In this document: positions 23,050 to 31,094 of the stretch, piece by piece
How the letters are laid out: the number at the start of each line of letters is the position of its first letter
How positions within the stretch are numbered: position 1 is the first letter of the stretch
Source: Chloroflexota bacterium
GTDB lineage: Bacteria > Chloroflexota > Dehalococcoidia > Lucifugimonadales > Australimonadaceae
NCBI GenBank assembly: GCA_027618515.1
Contig: JAQCEV010000021.1
Location: 1 to 36,901 of the forward strand
Direction of reading: 5' to 3'
DNA length: 36,901 nucleotides
Position numbers and translations under genes: made by a program
The notes under the pieces: generated by a model
Databases searched by the model: none
The model's input: the letters and a program-made list of their open reading frames with translations, nothing else
What the model was told of the DNA's origin: nothing

Positions 23050-24180
23050 CTAAACGCGGTTTGGATCCAAGACGCCTTGTGACGCCAGTGAATAGCTAGT
23101 GCTGCGTCCGCCAGCCTCGTCTTTCACTAGGATGCTCCGGTTCAGAAGATCGCTGATGTCGCGTAGCGCCGTGTCGGGAGAGGTGTTGGTGAGCGTTGCC
23201 CATTTCGAGGAGGTCAGCTTGCCCTCAAACCCGTCGAGCAATCGATTGATGACCTTGCGCTGGCGCTCGCTGAGCTGCTGGTCGGCGAGCGCCTCCCAGA
23301 AGCGTGCCTTTCGGAGTACGTTGGCGAGAGTGAGCTCGGTTCGATCGAAAGCACGGTCGAGACAGACGAGGAACCATCTCAGCCAGCCGGTGATATCCAG
23401 ACCGCCCTTTTGTGTGGCCTCCAAGATGGAGTAATAGTCCTTGTGCTCCTCATGGATCTGCGCGGACATGCTGTAGAAGCGCTGCGGGCTTTCCTCTGAG
23501 CGTGCGAGAACCATCTCAGTGATCGCCCGGGTGATACGGCCGTTGCCGTCGTCGAATGGGTGGATCGTCACGAACCACAAGTGAGCGATCCCCGCCTTTA
23601 GAACAGGGTCGACGTGGTCCTCGCCATTGAACCAATCGAGGAACGTCGCCATTTCCGCCTCAAGGCGGGAGGCCGCTGGCGCTTCATAGTGGACGCGCTC
23701 CCGCCCGATGGCGCCGGAAACCACCTGCATCGTGCCGGAATTATCGTCGCGCCAAGCGCCAACGGTGATCTTCACCATACCGCTGCGACCGGTTGGGAAT
23801 AGCGCGGCATGCCAGGCGAACAGCCGTTCCTCGGTGAGCGGAGCTTCATAGTTCTCAGTGGCATCGAGCATCATTTCCACGACGCCTTCGACGTTGCGAT
23901 CAGCGGGGGCTAGCGCGCCGATATCCATGCCGAGCCGACGAGCGATGGAGGAGCGCACCTGTTCCTTATCAAGGATCTCGCCTTCGATCACGCTGGATTT
24001 GAGGACCTCTTCGGTCAGGCTTTGAAGGGCAGCCTCGGCGCGGAGATTGAAGCCACCTGCCTCCATCCGGCCGAGCAACCGACCTTGCCGATGTCGGACG
24101 GCCACCAACTGCGCAGCGAGTCCCCCGCTGTCCCAGTCAACCTTGGGCCACTCTCTCAGGTCGTGGATATAAGACGGCAT
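23050..24180 (-). CDS. Fic family protein (AMP-transferase)
   Basis: The 376-residue protein has the full catalytic motif HPFDDGNGR at 207-215 (His207 as base, Asp/Asn for magnesium, Arg for phosphate), so it should transfer AMP from ATP to a target hydroxyl. The N-terminal inhibitory motif SxxxEG is present (Ser62-Glu66-Gly67 in SSVIEGEI), as in class II self-inhibited Fic proteins. The C-terminal ~90 residues form a winged-helix-like region (LSERQRKVINRLLDGFEG...TALRDISDLLNRSIL) that may bind DNA. The ATG at 24180, preceded by GAGGTGCGGAGA, is preferred over 24189. The gene is bracketed by repeat copies A and B, suggesting mobility as a cassette. Confidence 0.92.
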   Translation of the reverse strand: MPSYIHDLREWPKVDWDSGGLAAQLVAVRHRQGRLLGRMEAGGFNLRAEAALQSLTEEVLKSSVIEGEILDKEQVRSSIARRLGMDIGALAPADRNVEGVVEMMLDATENYEAPLTEERLFAWHAALFPTGRSGMVKITVGAWRDDNSGTMQVVSGAIGRERVHYEAPAASRLEAEMATFLDWFNGEDHVDPVLKAGIAHLWFVTIHPFDDGNGRITRAITEMVLARSEESPQRFYSMSAQIHEEHKDYYSILEATQKGGLDITGWLRWFLVCLDRAFDRTELTLANVLRKARFWEALADQQLSERQRKVINRLLDGFEGKLTSSKWATLTNTSPDTALRDISDLLNRSILVKDEAGGRSTSYSLASQGVLDPNRV

Positions 24181-24191
24181 TCTCCGCACCT

Positions 24192-24300
24192 CTTGCGGTG
24201 AATATACGTCCTATTCCCCGCAAGGGCAAGCCTATTCACCGCATATCGTACGGGAAATAGGCCTCCCAATCTCCGCATACACGTTCCGCTGCGCTCCAGC
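24192..24300. repeat. Repeat copy B with nested inverted repeats upstream of fic
   Basis: Inverted repeats overlap here: TGCGGTGAATA (24194-24204) with TATTCACCGCA (24233-24243), CTTGCGG (24192-24198) with CCGCAAG (24218-24224), and CCTATTCCC near 24210 with GGGAAATAGG near 24252. The region also holds the direct-repeat match to 22888-22939. The stems compete, so it could switch folds. It covers the 5' leader of fic. Confidence 0.8.
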
Positions 24301-24406
24301 GCGACACTATAAGCCCTACGCCCTGAGCGGGCTCCTTCGTGTGCCTGCCCTTGCGCGCTCGTGCGGAGAGGCGTCAGCGAACCGCTCAGCCGACTTTAAT
24401 TTTGCC

Positions 24407-25174
24407 CTACTTCGTCGCCATCAAGAACAAACGCCTGAATGGCAGCAACGTCGTCCCATCGGGCCGACGTGGGTAAGACGGCCCCACGCGCTCCGCGTAC
24501 TCCTGGAGGAACGCCGCGCCCTCCTCCTCGTTCAGCGTGTCGAGGATGGGGCGCAAGAAGCTCCCCTTCGTGAACTCCACGATAGGATGCTCGCCCTCCA
24601 TGACCTGGTAGTACTGCGTCTCCCAGACATCGAGCGTCGTGAATAGCGGTCGTAGCAAGTCGTAGTAGAACGTCGGCGGCTGCGTCGGCACCTCGTTCAG
24701 CAGCGGCATCAGCCGATCCCGCCAGTCGTGGGCGCGCATCGTGTCGAAGATAGTCGTGTGGGAGGGCTCGCCGAAATTGCGAGGCATCTGCACCGCAAGC
24801 ACGCCACCCTCGTCGAGCAGGCCAGCCAGGCGTGGGAACAGCGTCTCGTGGTCGCCGAGCCAGTGCAGGGTGGCGTTCGAGTACAGCAGGTCAGGCGTCG
24901 CGTCCGGCTGCCACTCACAGAGATCCCCGTGCTGCCAGTTGATGTCGGCGTGCTCCTCACGGGCGCGATCGAGCATCGGCTCTGACCCGTCCACGCCCGT
25001 AACGTTGGCCTCGGGCCAGCGTGCTTTGATGTGCACGGTGGCCGTGCCTGGCCCGCAACCGAGATCGTAGACGTTGGTCGGCGCATCCAGCGGCACGTGC
25101 GCCAGCAGGTCGAGCGCGGGGCGCAATCGTTGGTTGCCGAATCGTAGGTATTGCGTAGGGTTCCAGGTGGTCAT
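24407..25174 (-). CDS. tam: Trans-aconitate 2-methyltransferase
   Basis: The 255-residue SAM-dependent methyltransferase starts TTWNPTQYLRFGNQRLRPALDLL, closely matching the start of E. coli Tam (WNPxxYLxF). SAM-binding motif I is VYDLGCGPGTAT, with acidic ribose-binding VTGVDGSEPM. It also has DLLYSNATLHWL, GGVLAVQMPRN, and the C-terminal PFRRLFLMATK as in Tam. The enzyme methylates trans-aconitate to prevent aconitase inhibition. It is cytosolic and of normal length. No Shine-Dalgarno site is evident, so it may be leaderless. The last 47 bases are duplicated at 22841. Confidence 0.92.
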   Translation of the reverse strand: MTTWNPTQYLRFGNQRLRPALDLLAHVPLDAPTNVYDLGCGPGTATVHIKARWPEANVTGVDGSEPMLDRAREEHADINWQHGDLCEWQPDATPDLLYSNATLHWLGDHETLFPRLAGLLDEGGVLAVQMPRNFGEPSHTTIFDTMRAHDWRDRLMPLLNEVPTQPPTFYYDLLRPLFTTLDVWETQYYQVMEGEHPIVEFTKGSFLRPILDTLNEEEGAAFLQEYAERVGPSYPRRPDGTTLLPFRRLFLMATK

Positions 25175-25226
25175 CTGTACATATTCCCAATTGTGAAATC
25201 AAACAAGTCTGAAACTGAGGGCGTTT

Positions 25227-26504
25227 TCAGGAGCGGGCGCGCACCGGCATGGCGATCGCGCCAGCGTAAAAGCTGCGAGCCGTGGTCAGCAGAAGGCTCG
25301 CGACCATCACGACCGAGAAGCCTAGGCCCAACGTGATGAGCAGCGGCGGCGCACCGTAAGCGTCGGCCGCGAAGCCGTTGACGAGGTTCACCATCGCCAT
25401 CGTCCCGCCCACGTTGATCTGGTTGAGGCCCGATATGCGACCGCGCATCTCGTCGGGGGCTAGCGACTGCACCATGGCGCCCGAGCACGCCATGAACCCT
25501 GCCTGTGACGCCCCCATAAACGCCGCTGCCAGCACTGAAGTGAGCATAGTGGCAGACAGGGCCAGCGCGAACATCGAAAGCCCGCTGGTGACGCCCAGGA
25601 TGAACAGCAGTCGTCCGCGTGCCACCGCTCCGCGCACGCCAGCGATATAGATCACCGTGACGAGCGCGCCTGAGCCCACGCCCATCATCAGGTAGCTGAC
25701 GCCGGCTTTGCCTCCACCAAGCACGTCTCGAGAGAAGACCGGGAACGTCGACTCGAATGCCATCGTCATAGAGCAGTGGAGCGCAACGAGGATGAACAGC
25801 GAGCGTATCTGAGGGTGTGACCAGGCGAATCGAGCGGCTTCCATGAGACTGGAGCCGATGCTCGCGCCCTTCTCCAGCCCGCCTGAGGACCGCGTGCGAA
25901 CCATGAGGATGCCGAGCACGCCCAGGAAGTAGAACGCGCTGCTGGCCAGGAACGCCGCTTTCGGGCCCACCAGGAGCAGCGCAGGCACCACGACAGCAGG
26001 TCCGATGAGGCGTGAGCCCTGGGTGGTCACCTGGTTGAGGGCGATGGCGTTCAGCCAGTGCTCGCGTGGCACGAGGTTGGGGATCAACGTTTGCGTGGTG
26101 GTCATCTGGAACGTCCGGAAGCTGCCGTTCAGGAACGAAAGTACTATGACGTGCCAAACTTCGAGGATTCCTGCGAACGCAAGAATCGTCATAACAACGG
26201 CGTGTGCAAACTGTAATACGTAAGACGTGGCCAGAACGGTACGACGGTCGAAGCGGTCGGCCGCGTAACCGGCTAGGGGCGGGAAGATCACCCGAGGGAA
26301 CATCGCCGCGAAGGTCGTGATGCCTACGAGTGCCGACGAATTCGTCATGTCGAGCACGAGCACGCCACGGGCCACGATCAGCGCCCAGTACGCTGATTGA
26401 CCTCCCAGGCTGCCGAGCCAGATCCTGACGAAATCACGGTAGTGCAGCGCGATGGTGTAGCGCTGCCAGAAAGTGAGTGGGCGAGGTGACGACGAGTCTT
26501 GCAC
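25227..26504 (-). CDS. MFS transporter (MFS_3/EntS-like)
   Basis: The 425-residue protein has about 12 hydrophobic segments and the MFS loop motif GYAADRFDRRTVL between helices 2 and 3. RDFVRIWLGSLGGQSAYW near the start, the central loop around RTRSSGGLEKGASIGSSLMEA and DEMRGRISGLNQIN in the second half place it in the MFS_3 group with enterobactin-type exporters. The substrate is unknown and export is inferred. The start is GTG at 26504. It lies inside an inverted repeat that also covers a -10-like TAGACT, so a repressor may control it, but no regulator gene is adjacent. Confidence 0.9.
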   Translation of the reverse strand: MQDSSSPRPLTFWQRYTIALHYRDFVRIWLGSLGGQSAYWALIVARGVLVLDMTNSSALVGITTFAAMFPRVIFPPLAGYAADRFDRRTVLATSYVLQFAHAVVMTILAFAGILEVWHVIVLSFLNGSFRTFQMTTTQTLIPNLVPREHWLNAIALNQVTTQGSRLIGPAVVVPALLLVGPKAAFLASSAFYFLGVLGILMVRTRSSGGLEKGASIGSSLMEAARFAWSHPQIRSLFILVALHCSMTMAFESTFPVFSRDVLGGGKAGVSYLMMGVGSGALVTVIYIAGVRGAVARGRLLFILGVTSGLSMFALALSATMLTSVLAAAFMGASQAGFMACSGAMVQSLAPDEMRGRISGLNQINVGGTMAMVNLVNGFAADAYGAPPLLITLGLGFSVVMVASLLLTTARSFYAGAIAMPVRARS

Positions 26505-26528
26505 GCGCCGAGTCTACCAGGCGCGTGC
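26501..26528. promoter_or_regulatory. Perfect inverted repeat over the MFS start codon, candidate operator
   Basis: GCACGCGCC (26501-26509) pairs perfectly with GGCGCGTGC (26520-26528), 10 bases apart. The spacer reads TAGACT on the minus strand, a plausible -10, and the GTG start lies in one arm. It could be a repressor site or an mRNA hairpin hiding the start. Confidence 0.55.
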
Positions 26529-26560
26529 CGGGTCACCTGCCCGAGTGTGAGACCTACGAT

Positions 26561-26740
26561 CTATGTAGGGATGCCTTCCCAAAGCGATGCGCGGTCTAGC
26601 GGATCACCGTGGGTCGTTAGTCCACATTTGCCGCATACCCAAACGTTCCCTATCTCGCCGAATCGTCGGAACATGTCCCCAGCGTCACGCGGGCAGGTCC
26701 CCAACTGCACCTCGGGTCGGATCAGGACTTCGGACGTCAT
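26561..26740 (-). CDS. Small zinc-ribbon-like protein
   Basis: A 59-residue product with GTCPRDAGD and VWVCGKCGL: one Cys in the first motif and two in the second, with a nearby His, so a rubredoxin-like or zinc-ribbon site is possible but incomplete. A strong GGAGGTG lies right before the ATG, the best evidence that it is real, since the longer in-frame extension is not protein-like. No family is recognised. It lies between the MFS gene and the divergent ABC transporter genes. Confidence 0.5.
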   Translation of the reverse strand: MTSEVLIRPEVQLGTCPRDAGDMFRRFGEIGNVWVCGKCGLTTHGDPLDRASLWEGIPT

Positions 26741-26960
26741 TCGCCACCTCCATAGTCCTACTATCGTCCCGCGGAATGGTGTAGCGCGCATCGTACGAAA
26801 GCACGTATCGCGCACCAAGTTCTCTTGTCGTGCTGGGTACGCACATGAAACATTCACAGGGCGAGTCGTCGGATTCATGGATTTCTGTAGGCGCGATGCG
26901 TCATCATGGTCGCGCCGGGCAACCCCGGCAAGAGCCAGCACCAGCCAACGAGAGGTGGAT

Positions 26961-27923
26961 GTGGCAACCGATACTTCTGTACCAAACGACGCTCCCGCTA
27001 TCGAGTTCGATGGCCTCACCAAGAGCTACGGATCGGGCGTCCTGGCGCTCGATTCACTGACGTTGACCGTGCCTCATGGCGAGATATTCGGGTTCCTGGG
27101 GCCGAACGGCGCCGGCAAGTCGACAACCCTGCGCCTCATGTTGGACTTGCTGCGCCCAACTTCAGGCAGCGTCCGTATCTTCGGCATCGACTGCAACGAT
27201 GGCTCCGCAGAGGTGCGCGCGCGCGTCGGCTACCTGCCGGGCGACCTCACCGTGTACCCCAACATGACCGTTCAAGCGTCCATCGACCTGTTCAGCGGCC
27301 TGCGTCCTGGTCGCGTCAGTGAGGCGTACGTCAACCAGCTCTGCGACCGCCTCAGCCTGGACACCACCCTGCGTAATCGTGAGCTTTCCCACGGGAACAA
27401 GCAGAAGGTGGGCATCGTGCTCGCCGTCATGGCCAGGGCTGAACTGATCATCCTCGACGAGCCAACGAACGCACTCGACCCGCTGGTGCAGCGCGAGGTG
27501 CTTCAGATCCTGCGTGAGGTCCGAGAGCAAGGCTCAACCGTATTCTTCTCGTCCCACAACCTCCCTGAGGTCGAGCGCATCGGCGACCGCGTCGGCATGA
27601 TCCGCAACGGCAAGCTCATAGCGGTCAAGCGCATCGAGGATGTCGTCTCTCAGAGATTGACCGTACTGCACGTGAGATTCGAAGAGCCGCTTGCGCTCGA
27701 TGCGTTCTTGGGGCTCGACGGAGTGAAGGAAAAGTTCCGGAACGACGAGGGGCGCGAGATCCACCTTGAGGTGTCAGGCGAGGTGGACGCGGTGGTCAAA
27801 GCGATCGCCCAGCATCGCGTGCTGGCCATCGAGAGCGGACAGCCCTCGTTGGAAGAGGAATTCCTAACCCTCTACGAGCACGGTGTGGCCGCCGCAGAGG
27901 CAGGAGATGATTCCGATGCGTGA
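26961..27923 (+). CDS. ABC transporter ATP-binding protein
   Basis: The 320-residue ATPase has Walker A GPNGAGKST at 47-55, a Q-loop region after PTSGSVRIFG, signature LSHGNKQKVG, Walker B LIILDEPTNALDP and the H-loop in FFSSHNLPEVE. The C-terminal ~90 residues (VLHVRFEEPLALDAFLG...) are an accessory domain as in CcmA/DrrA-type exporters. The start is GTG at 26961 with GAGAGG upstream. The same frame is open far upstream but is not protein-like. It overlaps the permease gene by 8 bases, so the two form a transporter. The substrate is unknown; drug or lipid export is typical. Confidence 0.92.
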   Translation: MATDTSVPNDAPAIEFDGLTKSYGSGVLALDSLTLTVPHGEIFGFLGPNGAGKSTTLRLMLDLLRPTSGSVRIFGIDCNDGSAEVRARVGYLPGDLTVYPNMTVQASIDLFSGLRPGRVSEAYVNQLCDRLSLDTTLRNRELSHGNKQKVGIVLAVMARAELIILDEPTNALDPLVQREVLQILREVREQGSTVFFSSHNLPEVERIGDRVGMIRNGKLIAVKRIEDVVSQRLTVLHVRFEEPLALDAFLGLDGVKEKFRNDEGREIHLEVSGEVDAVVKAIAQHRVLAIESGQPSLEEEFLTLYEHGVAAAEAGDDSDA

Positions 27924-28746
27924 CCCACTGTTCAGGAAATCCATGCAGGATCTACGCGGCCAGGTGCTCGGCTGGGGGCTCGGCATGGGTGTCATGCTCG
28001 CGCTCACCGTCGCATTGTTCCCCAGTATCTCGGATCTGTATGGCGAATTGCTCAGCGAGCTACCCGACACATGGGCAGGGTTGATCGGTGACGGTGACCT
28101 GAGCACCCTCGGCGGCTACCTTAGCGTCGAGTTCTTCAGCTACGCGCAGATTGCGTTTGCCGTCTTTGCGATCCTCGCTGGAGGTGCGCTGATCGTCGGC
28201 GAGGAGACCAACGGAACCATGGACCTCCTGCTTTCGCAACCCGTGACGCGTCTGCGTGTCGCCGTCACGAAGCTCGCCGCGTTCACCGCATCGCTCGTGC
28301 TCATCGTGGGCATCACAGGCGTCGGGTTTCTCATCCCAGCGGTACTGATCGGCGAGGCGAGCTCCCTGGGCCGCTTCGCCAACGCGTTCCTGCTCCTGTT
28401 GCCGTTCGAGATGATGGTCGCGCTCGCGGCTGCGATGCTGGCGCAACTGTTCGCCAGTCGCCTTGCGGGCGGAATGATTCTGGCCGGGATTCTCGTCGCC
28501 TCCTACATGCTCGATGCGCTTTCTGGCGTGAGCCAGGTGCTCGTGGACATGCGCCCCATCTACCTCACCTCCTACTTCCAGGGCCCCGACGCGCTCAACG
28601 GTGACGTGTCGTGGGTCTACCTCGGCGTATCGCTCATCGCGGTCGGGGTGCTGGCCATAGCCAACGTGGTGTTCTTCATTCGTCGCGATATCGCCGTCGG
28701 TGGCGTTCTGCATTTGCCCAAGCTGAGGTTGCTACACCGAAGCTGA
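27916..28746 (+). CDS. ABC-2 type transporter permease
   Basis: The 276-residue protein has about six transmembrane segments: GQVLGWGLGMGVMLALTVALF near the N-terminus, then AQIAFAVFAILAGGALIVGEE, LVLIVGITGVGFLIPAVLIG, FLLLLPFEMMVALAAAMLAQL, a GGMILAGILVASYML helix, and a last helix before FIRRDIAVGG. EETNGTMDLLLSQPVTR is the coupling region of ABC-2 permeases. It pairs with the ATPase encoded just upstream. The ATG at 27916 has AGGAG upstream; 27907 is an alternative. The 3' end of the gene runs into three 20-bp tandem repeats. Confidence 0.9.
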   Translation: MRDPLFRKSMQDLRGQVLGWGLGMGVMLALTVALFPSISDLYGELLSELPDTWAGLIGDGDLSTLGGYLSVEFFSYAQIAFAVFAILAGGALIVGEETNGTMDLLLSQPVTRLRVAVTKLAAFTASLVLIVGITGVGFLIPAVLIGEASSLGRFANAFLLLLPFEMMVALAAAMLAQLFASRLAGGMILAGILVASYMLDALSGVSQVLVDMRPIYLTSYFQGPDALNGDVSWVYLGVSLIAVGVLAIANVVFFIRRDIAVGGVLHLPKLRLLHRS

Positions 28747-28779
28747 GGTCGCTACGCCCAAGCTGAGGTCTCTACGAAT
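28720..28779. repeat. Three 20-bp tandem repeats across the permease stop codon
   Basis: Units beginning AAGCTGAGGT start at 28720, 28740 and 28760 and share the core AAGCTGAGGT..CTAC, differing at a few positions. The permease stop (28744-28746) lies in the second unit. Change in copy number would alter the protein's C-terminus. Confidence 0.85.
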
Positions 28780-28871
28780 GAAGAAGGAGGTAGACAGGCG
28801 GGGGCTCCTTGCCCACGCCTGACGGGAGCGTCTCTGACACTGGTGGTCAGCAAAGTGCCACCATGCTGCCG

Positions 28872-28877
28872 TACAAT
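28872..28877 (+). promoter_or_regulatory. Possible -10 element of the CHASE kinase gene
   Basis: TACAAT lies 8 bases before the ATG at 28885, suggesting a leaderless transcript. A hairpin (28841-28846 with 28858-28863) lies just upstream, at the -35 region. No clear -35 was found. Confidence 0.35.
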
Positions 28878-28884
28878 TATTTTT

Positions 28885-31094
28885 ATGGGTTTCACTACGA
28901 ATCATCGTTGGACCTGGCTCGCGTTCGCGGTGCTGGCTCTATCCACCACGTTCGGTGCCGCGACATTCAGTTACGTGTGGGGCAATGTCCGCGCGAACGC
29001 GGTCGCGGAGTTCTCGGCTCGGGCGTCGAGCGAATTGCGCGCGATCGACGTGCTGCTTGATAGGGGCGTGACGGCACTCGAATCGACCCGGTCATTCTTG
29101 GAGATTGCGGGGCCTGTGTCGCGAGCGGATTTTGCCGCGTTTGCGGGCCCTCAGCTTCGGGCCCACGCGGAGATGCAGGCGCTGTCTTGGGTCCCCCGCG
29201 TGTCCGCCGCAGAACGGCCCGCATACGAGCAGAGCGCCCAAGATGACGGGTTCCCCGGCTTTCAGTTCACCGAGCGTGGAGAAAGCGTCTGGCTGGTGCG
29301 CGGCGGCGAGCGCGACACGTATTATCCGTTGTTTTTCCTTGAACCATTCGATCGCACACAGGTGCGGTTCGGCTTCGACCTTGGGTCGGATGCCGCGATA
29401 CTTGCCGATTTCAACCTTGCGCGCGATTCAGGTGAGTTCGTCGTCACGGAGCGCATCGAGTTGCCCGTAGATGCGCTCGCGGGGTTCGGCGTCTTGGGGA
29501 TACTCGCGGACTTTGGTCCCGGTTCTGTCCCCAGCAGCCTGGAAGAGCGGCGTGACCGACTTCGCGGCTTCGTGACCAGTGGCTTCACTGTGGTTGAGTT
29601 GCTAGGGCGCCCAGGGCTGCTTGAAGACTCAGGCCTGTACGTCGCTGTGATCGACCGCTCGGCCCCCGAAGGCGAGCAGGAGTTGTACAAGGAGCGCCTG
29701 ATCGCCGAGTTTACGGCGACCGCCTCTGATTTCCTGATCACCCCGGACTACCAGATCGGAGGCAGAGAGTGGCGGTTGTTCATCATGCCGTCTGGTGATG
29801 TGCCGTCGATGTGGACCGCCTGGCAGCCTCGTACCGCTGGCCTCGGCGTGTTCCTGCTGGTGCTACTAGCAGGGGGCTTGGTCGTCACGCTCCTGCGGAG
29901 GCATGACCAGATCAGCGAGGCGGTCGACCAGCGAACGGTAGAGCTGGCGCGTGCGCAGGATGCGCTTCGCCTCACCTTGCAGCAGAACCAGGCGATTTTG
30001 GACGGCGCGGGCGCCGGGATCATCGCGATCGATGCCCAGCAACGCATCACTTTGATAACCCCTGCCGGGCTTGCGCTCCTAGGCGTCACCGATACTCGCA
30101 CGTTGGTCGGTCTCACGCTGGATGAGATAGGCATCAAGCATGCTCCTACCGACGACCCGAAGACGCGCCTAACGACTGGGCTGTGGTCCGTGCGTTCACT
30201 CAGGGCCAGACCGTCGAAGTACTCCAGAGCTACGCGATCCGAAGTGACGGGAAATCCGTTCCGCTGGAGTCGATCGGCTCTCCTCTGCTGGACGAAGCGG
30301 GGCGTGTTGTTGGCGCAGTTTCGGTCTTCCGTGATATCTCGGAGTGGATCCGCATGAACCGCGCCAAGGACGAGTTCCTAGCGATGACGGGTCATGAGCT
30401 ACGTACCCCGCTGACCGCGATTCATGCCTCACTCGGATTGGTGGCATCGGGCATCCTGGGGGAGGTACCGGAATCCATGCAGGGATCCTTGGAGACGGCC
30501 GCCCGCAATAGCGATCGATTGGTGAAGCTTGTGAACGACATCATCTCCCTAGAGACCATGTCGCTAGGCGTGACCCGGTTCAGTTTCGCCCCGACTCAGG
30601 CGCTTGAGGTGATCCCGCAAGTGGTCGACCTGAACGCCATGTTGATTCAGGAGAACAAAGCGTCCGTCGTGGTGCGAGGCGAAGGATTCGTCGCCAACCT
30701 TGACGCGAGCCGTGTGACACAAGCGCTGACCAACCTGCTCCAGAACGCGCTGAAATTCTCGCCTCCACGCTCGGTCGTGACCCTGGCTGCCTACGAGTCA
30801 GATGGATGCGGCCTTTTTGAGATCACCGATGAGGGGCATGGGATCCCGCATGAGAAGCTCAACGATATCTTCGGGAAGTTCGAGCAATTGGATTCCTCAG
30901 ACTCGCGGCTGTACGGCGGCGTCGGGCTCGGCCTCGCCATCACGCGAGCGATCACCGAACGGCATGGCGGGCAAGTCTGGGTGGACGATACCGGCGAAAC
31001 CGGCACGACGTTCAAGCTTGCGGTGCCACTCGCCATTGCGGCCTCGATAAGTAGCCCTGCGTCACCGCTAAACGTCGAAGATGCCCTCCGGTAG
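28885..31094 (+). CDS. CHASE-PAS sensor histidine kinase (apparent frameshift)
   Basis: The N-terminal helix (WLAFAVLALSTTFGAATFSYV) and a second helix (LGVFLLVLLAGGLVVTLL) bracket a periplasmic CHASE domain (RSFLEIAGPVSRADFAAF, LSWVPRVSAAERPAYEQ, YYPLFFLEP). A PAS domain follows, then HisKA with His in AMTGHELRTPLTAIHA, and HATPase_c with LLQNALKFS, DEGHGIPHEKL and GGVGLGLAITRAI. The reading frame breaks in the PAS domain. One C added to the CCC run at 30156-30158 gives PTDDPEDAPNDWAVVRAFTQGQ and restores the whole C-terminal half, which otherwise reads as a separate ORF from 30183. CHASE domains sense small extracellular ligands. No response regulator is adjacent. The end overlaps the convergent formamidase gene by 27 bases. 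Confidence 0.88.

Noticed and set aside
26499-26960. Long upstream extension of the ABC ATPase
   Set aside because: The 154 extra codons are Arg/Ser/Pro-rich, overlap the zinc-ribbon gene on the other strand, and ABC homology starts just after the GTG at 26961.
28747-28880. Possible riboswitch before the CHASE kinase
   Set aside because: Only one hairpin is visible, no known aptamer signature is present, and the start looks leaderless.
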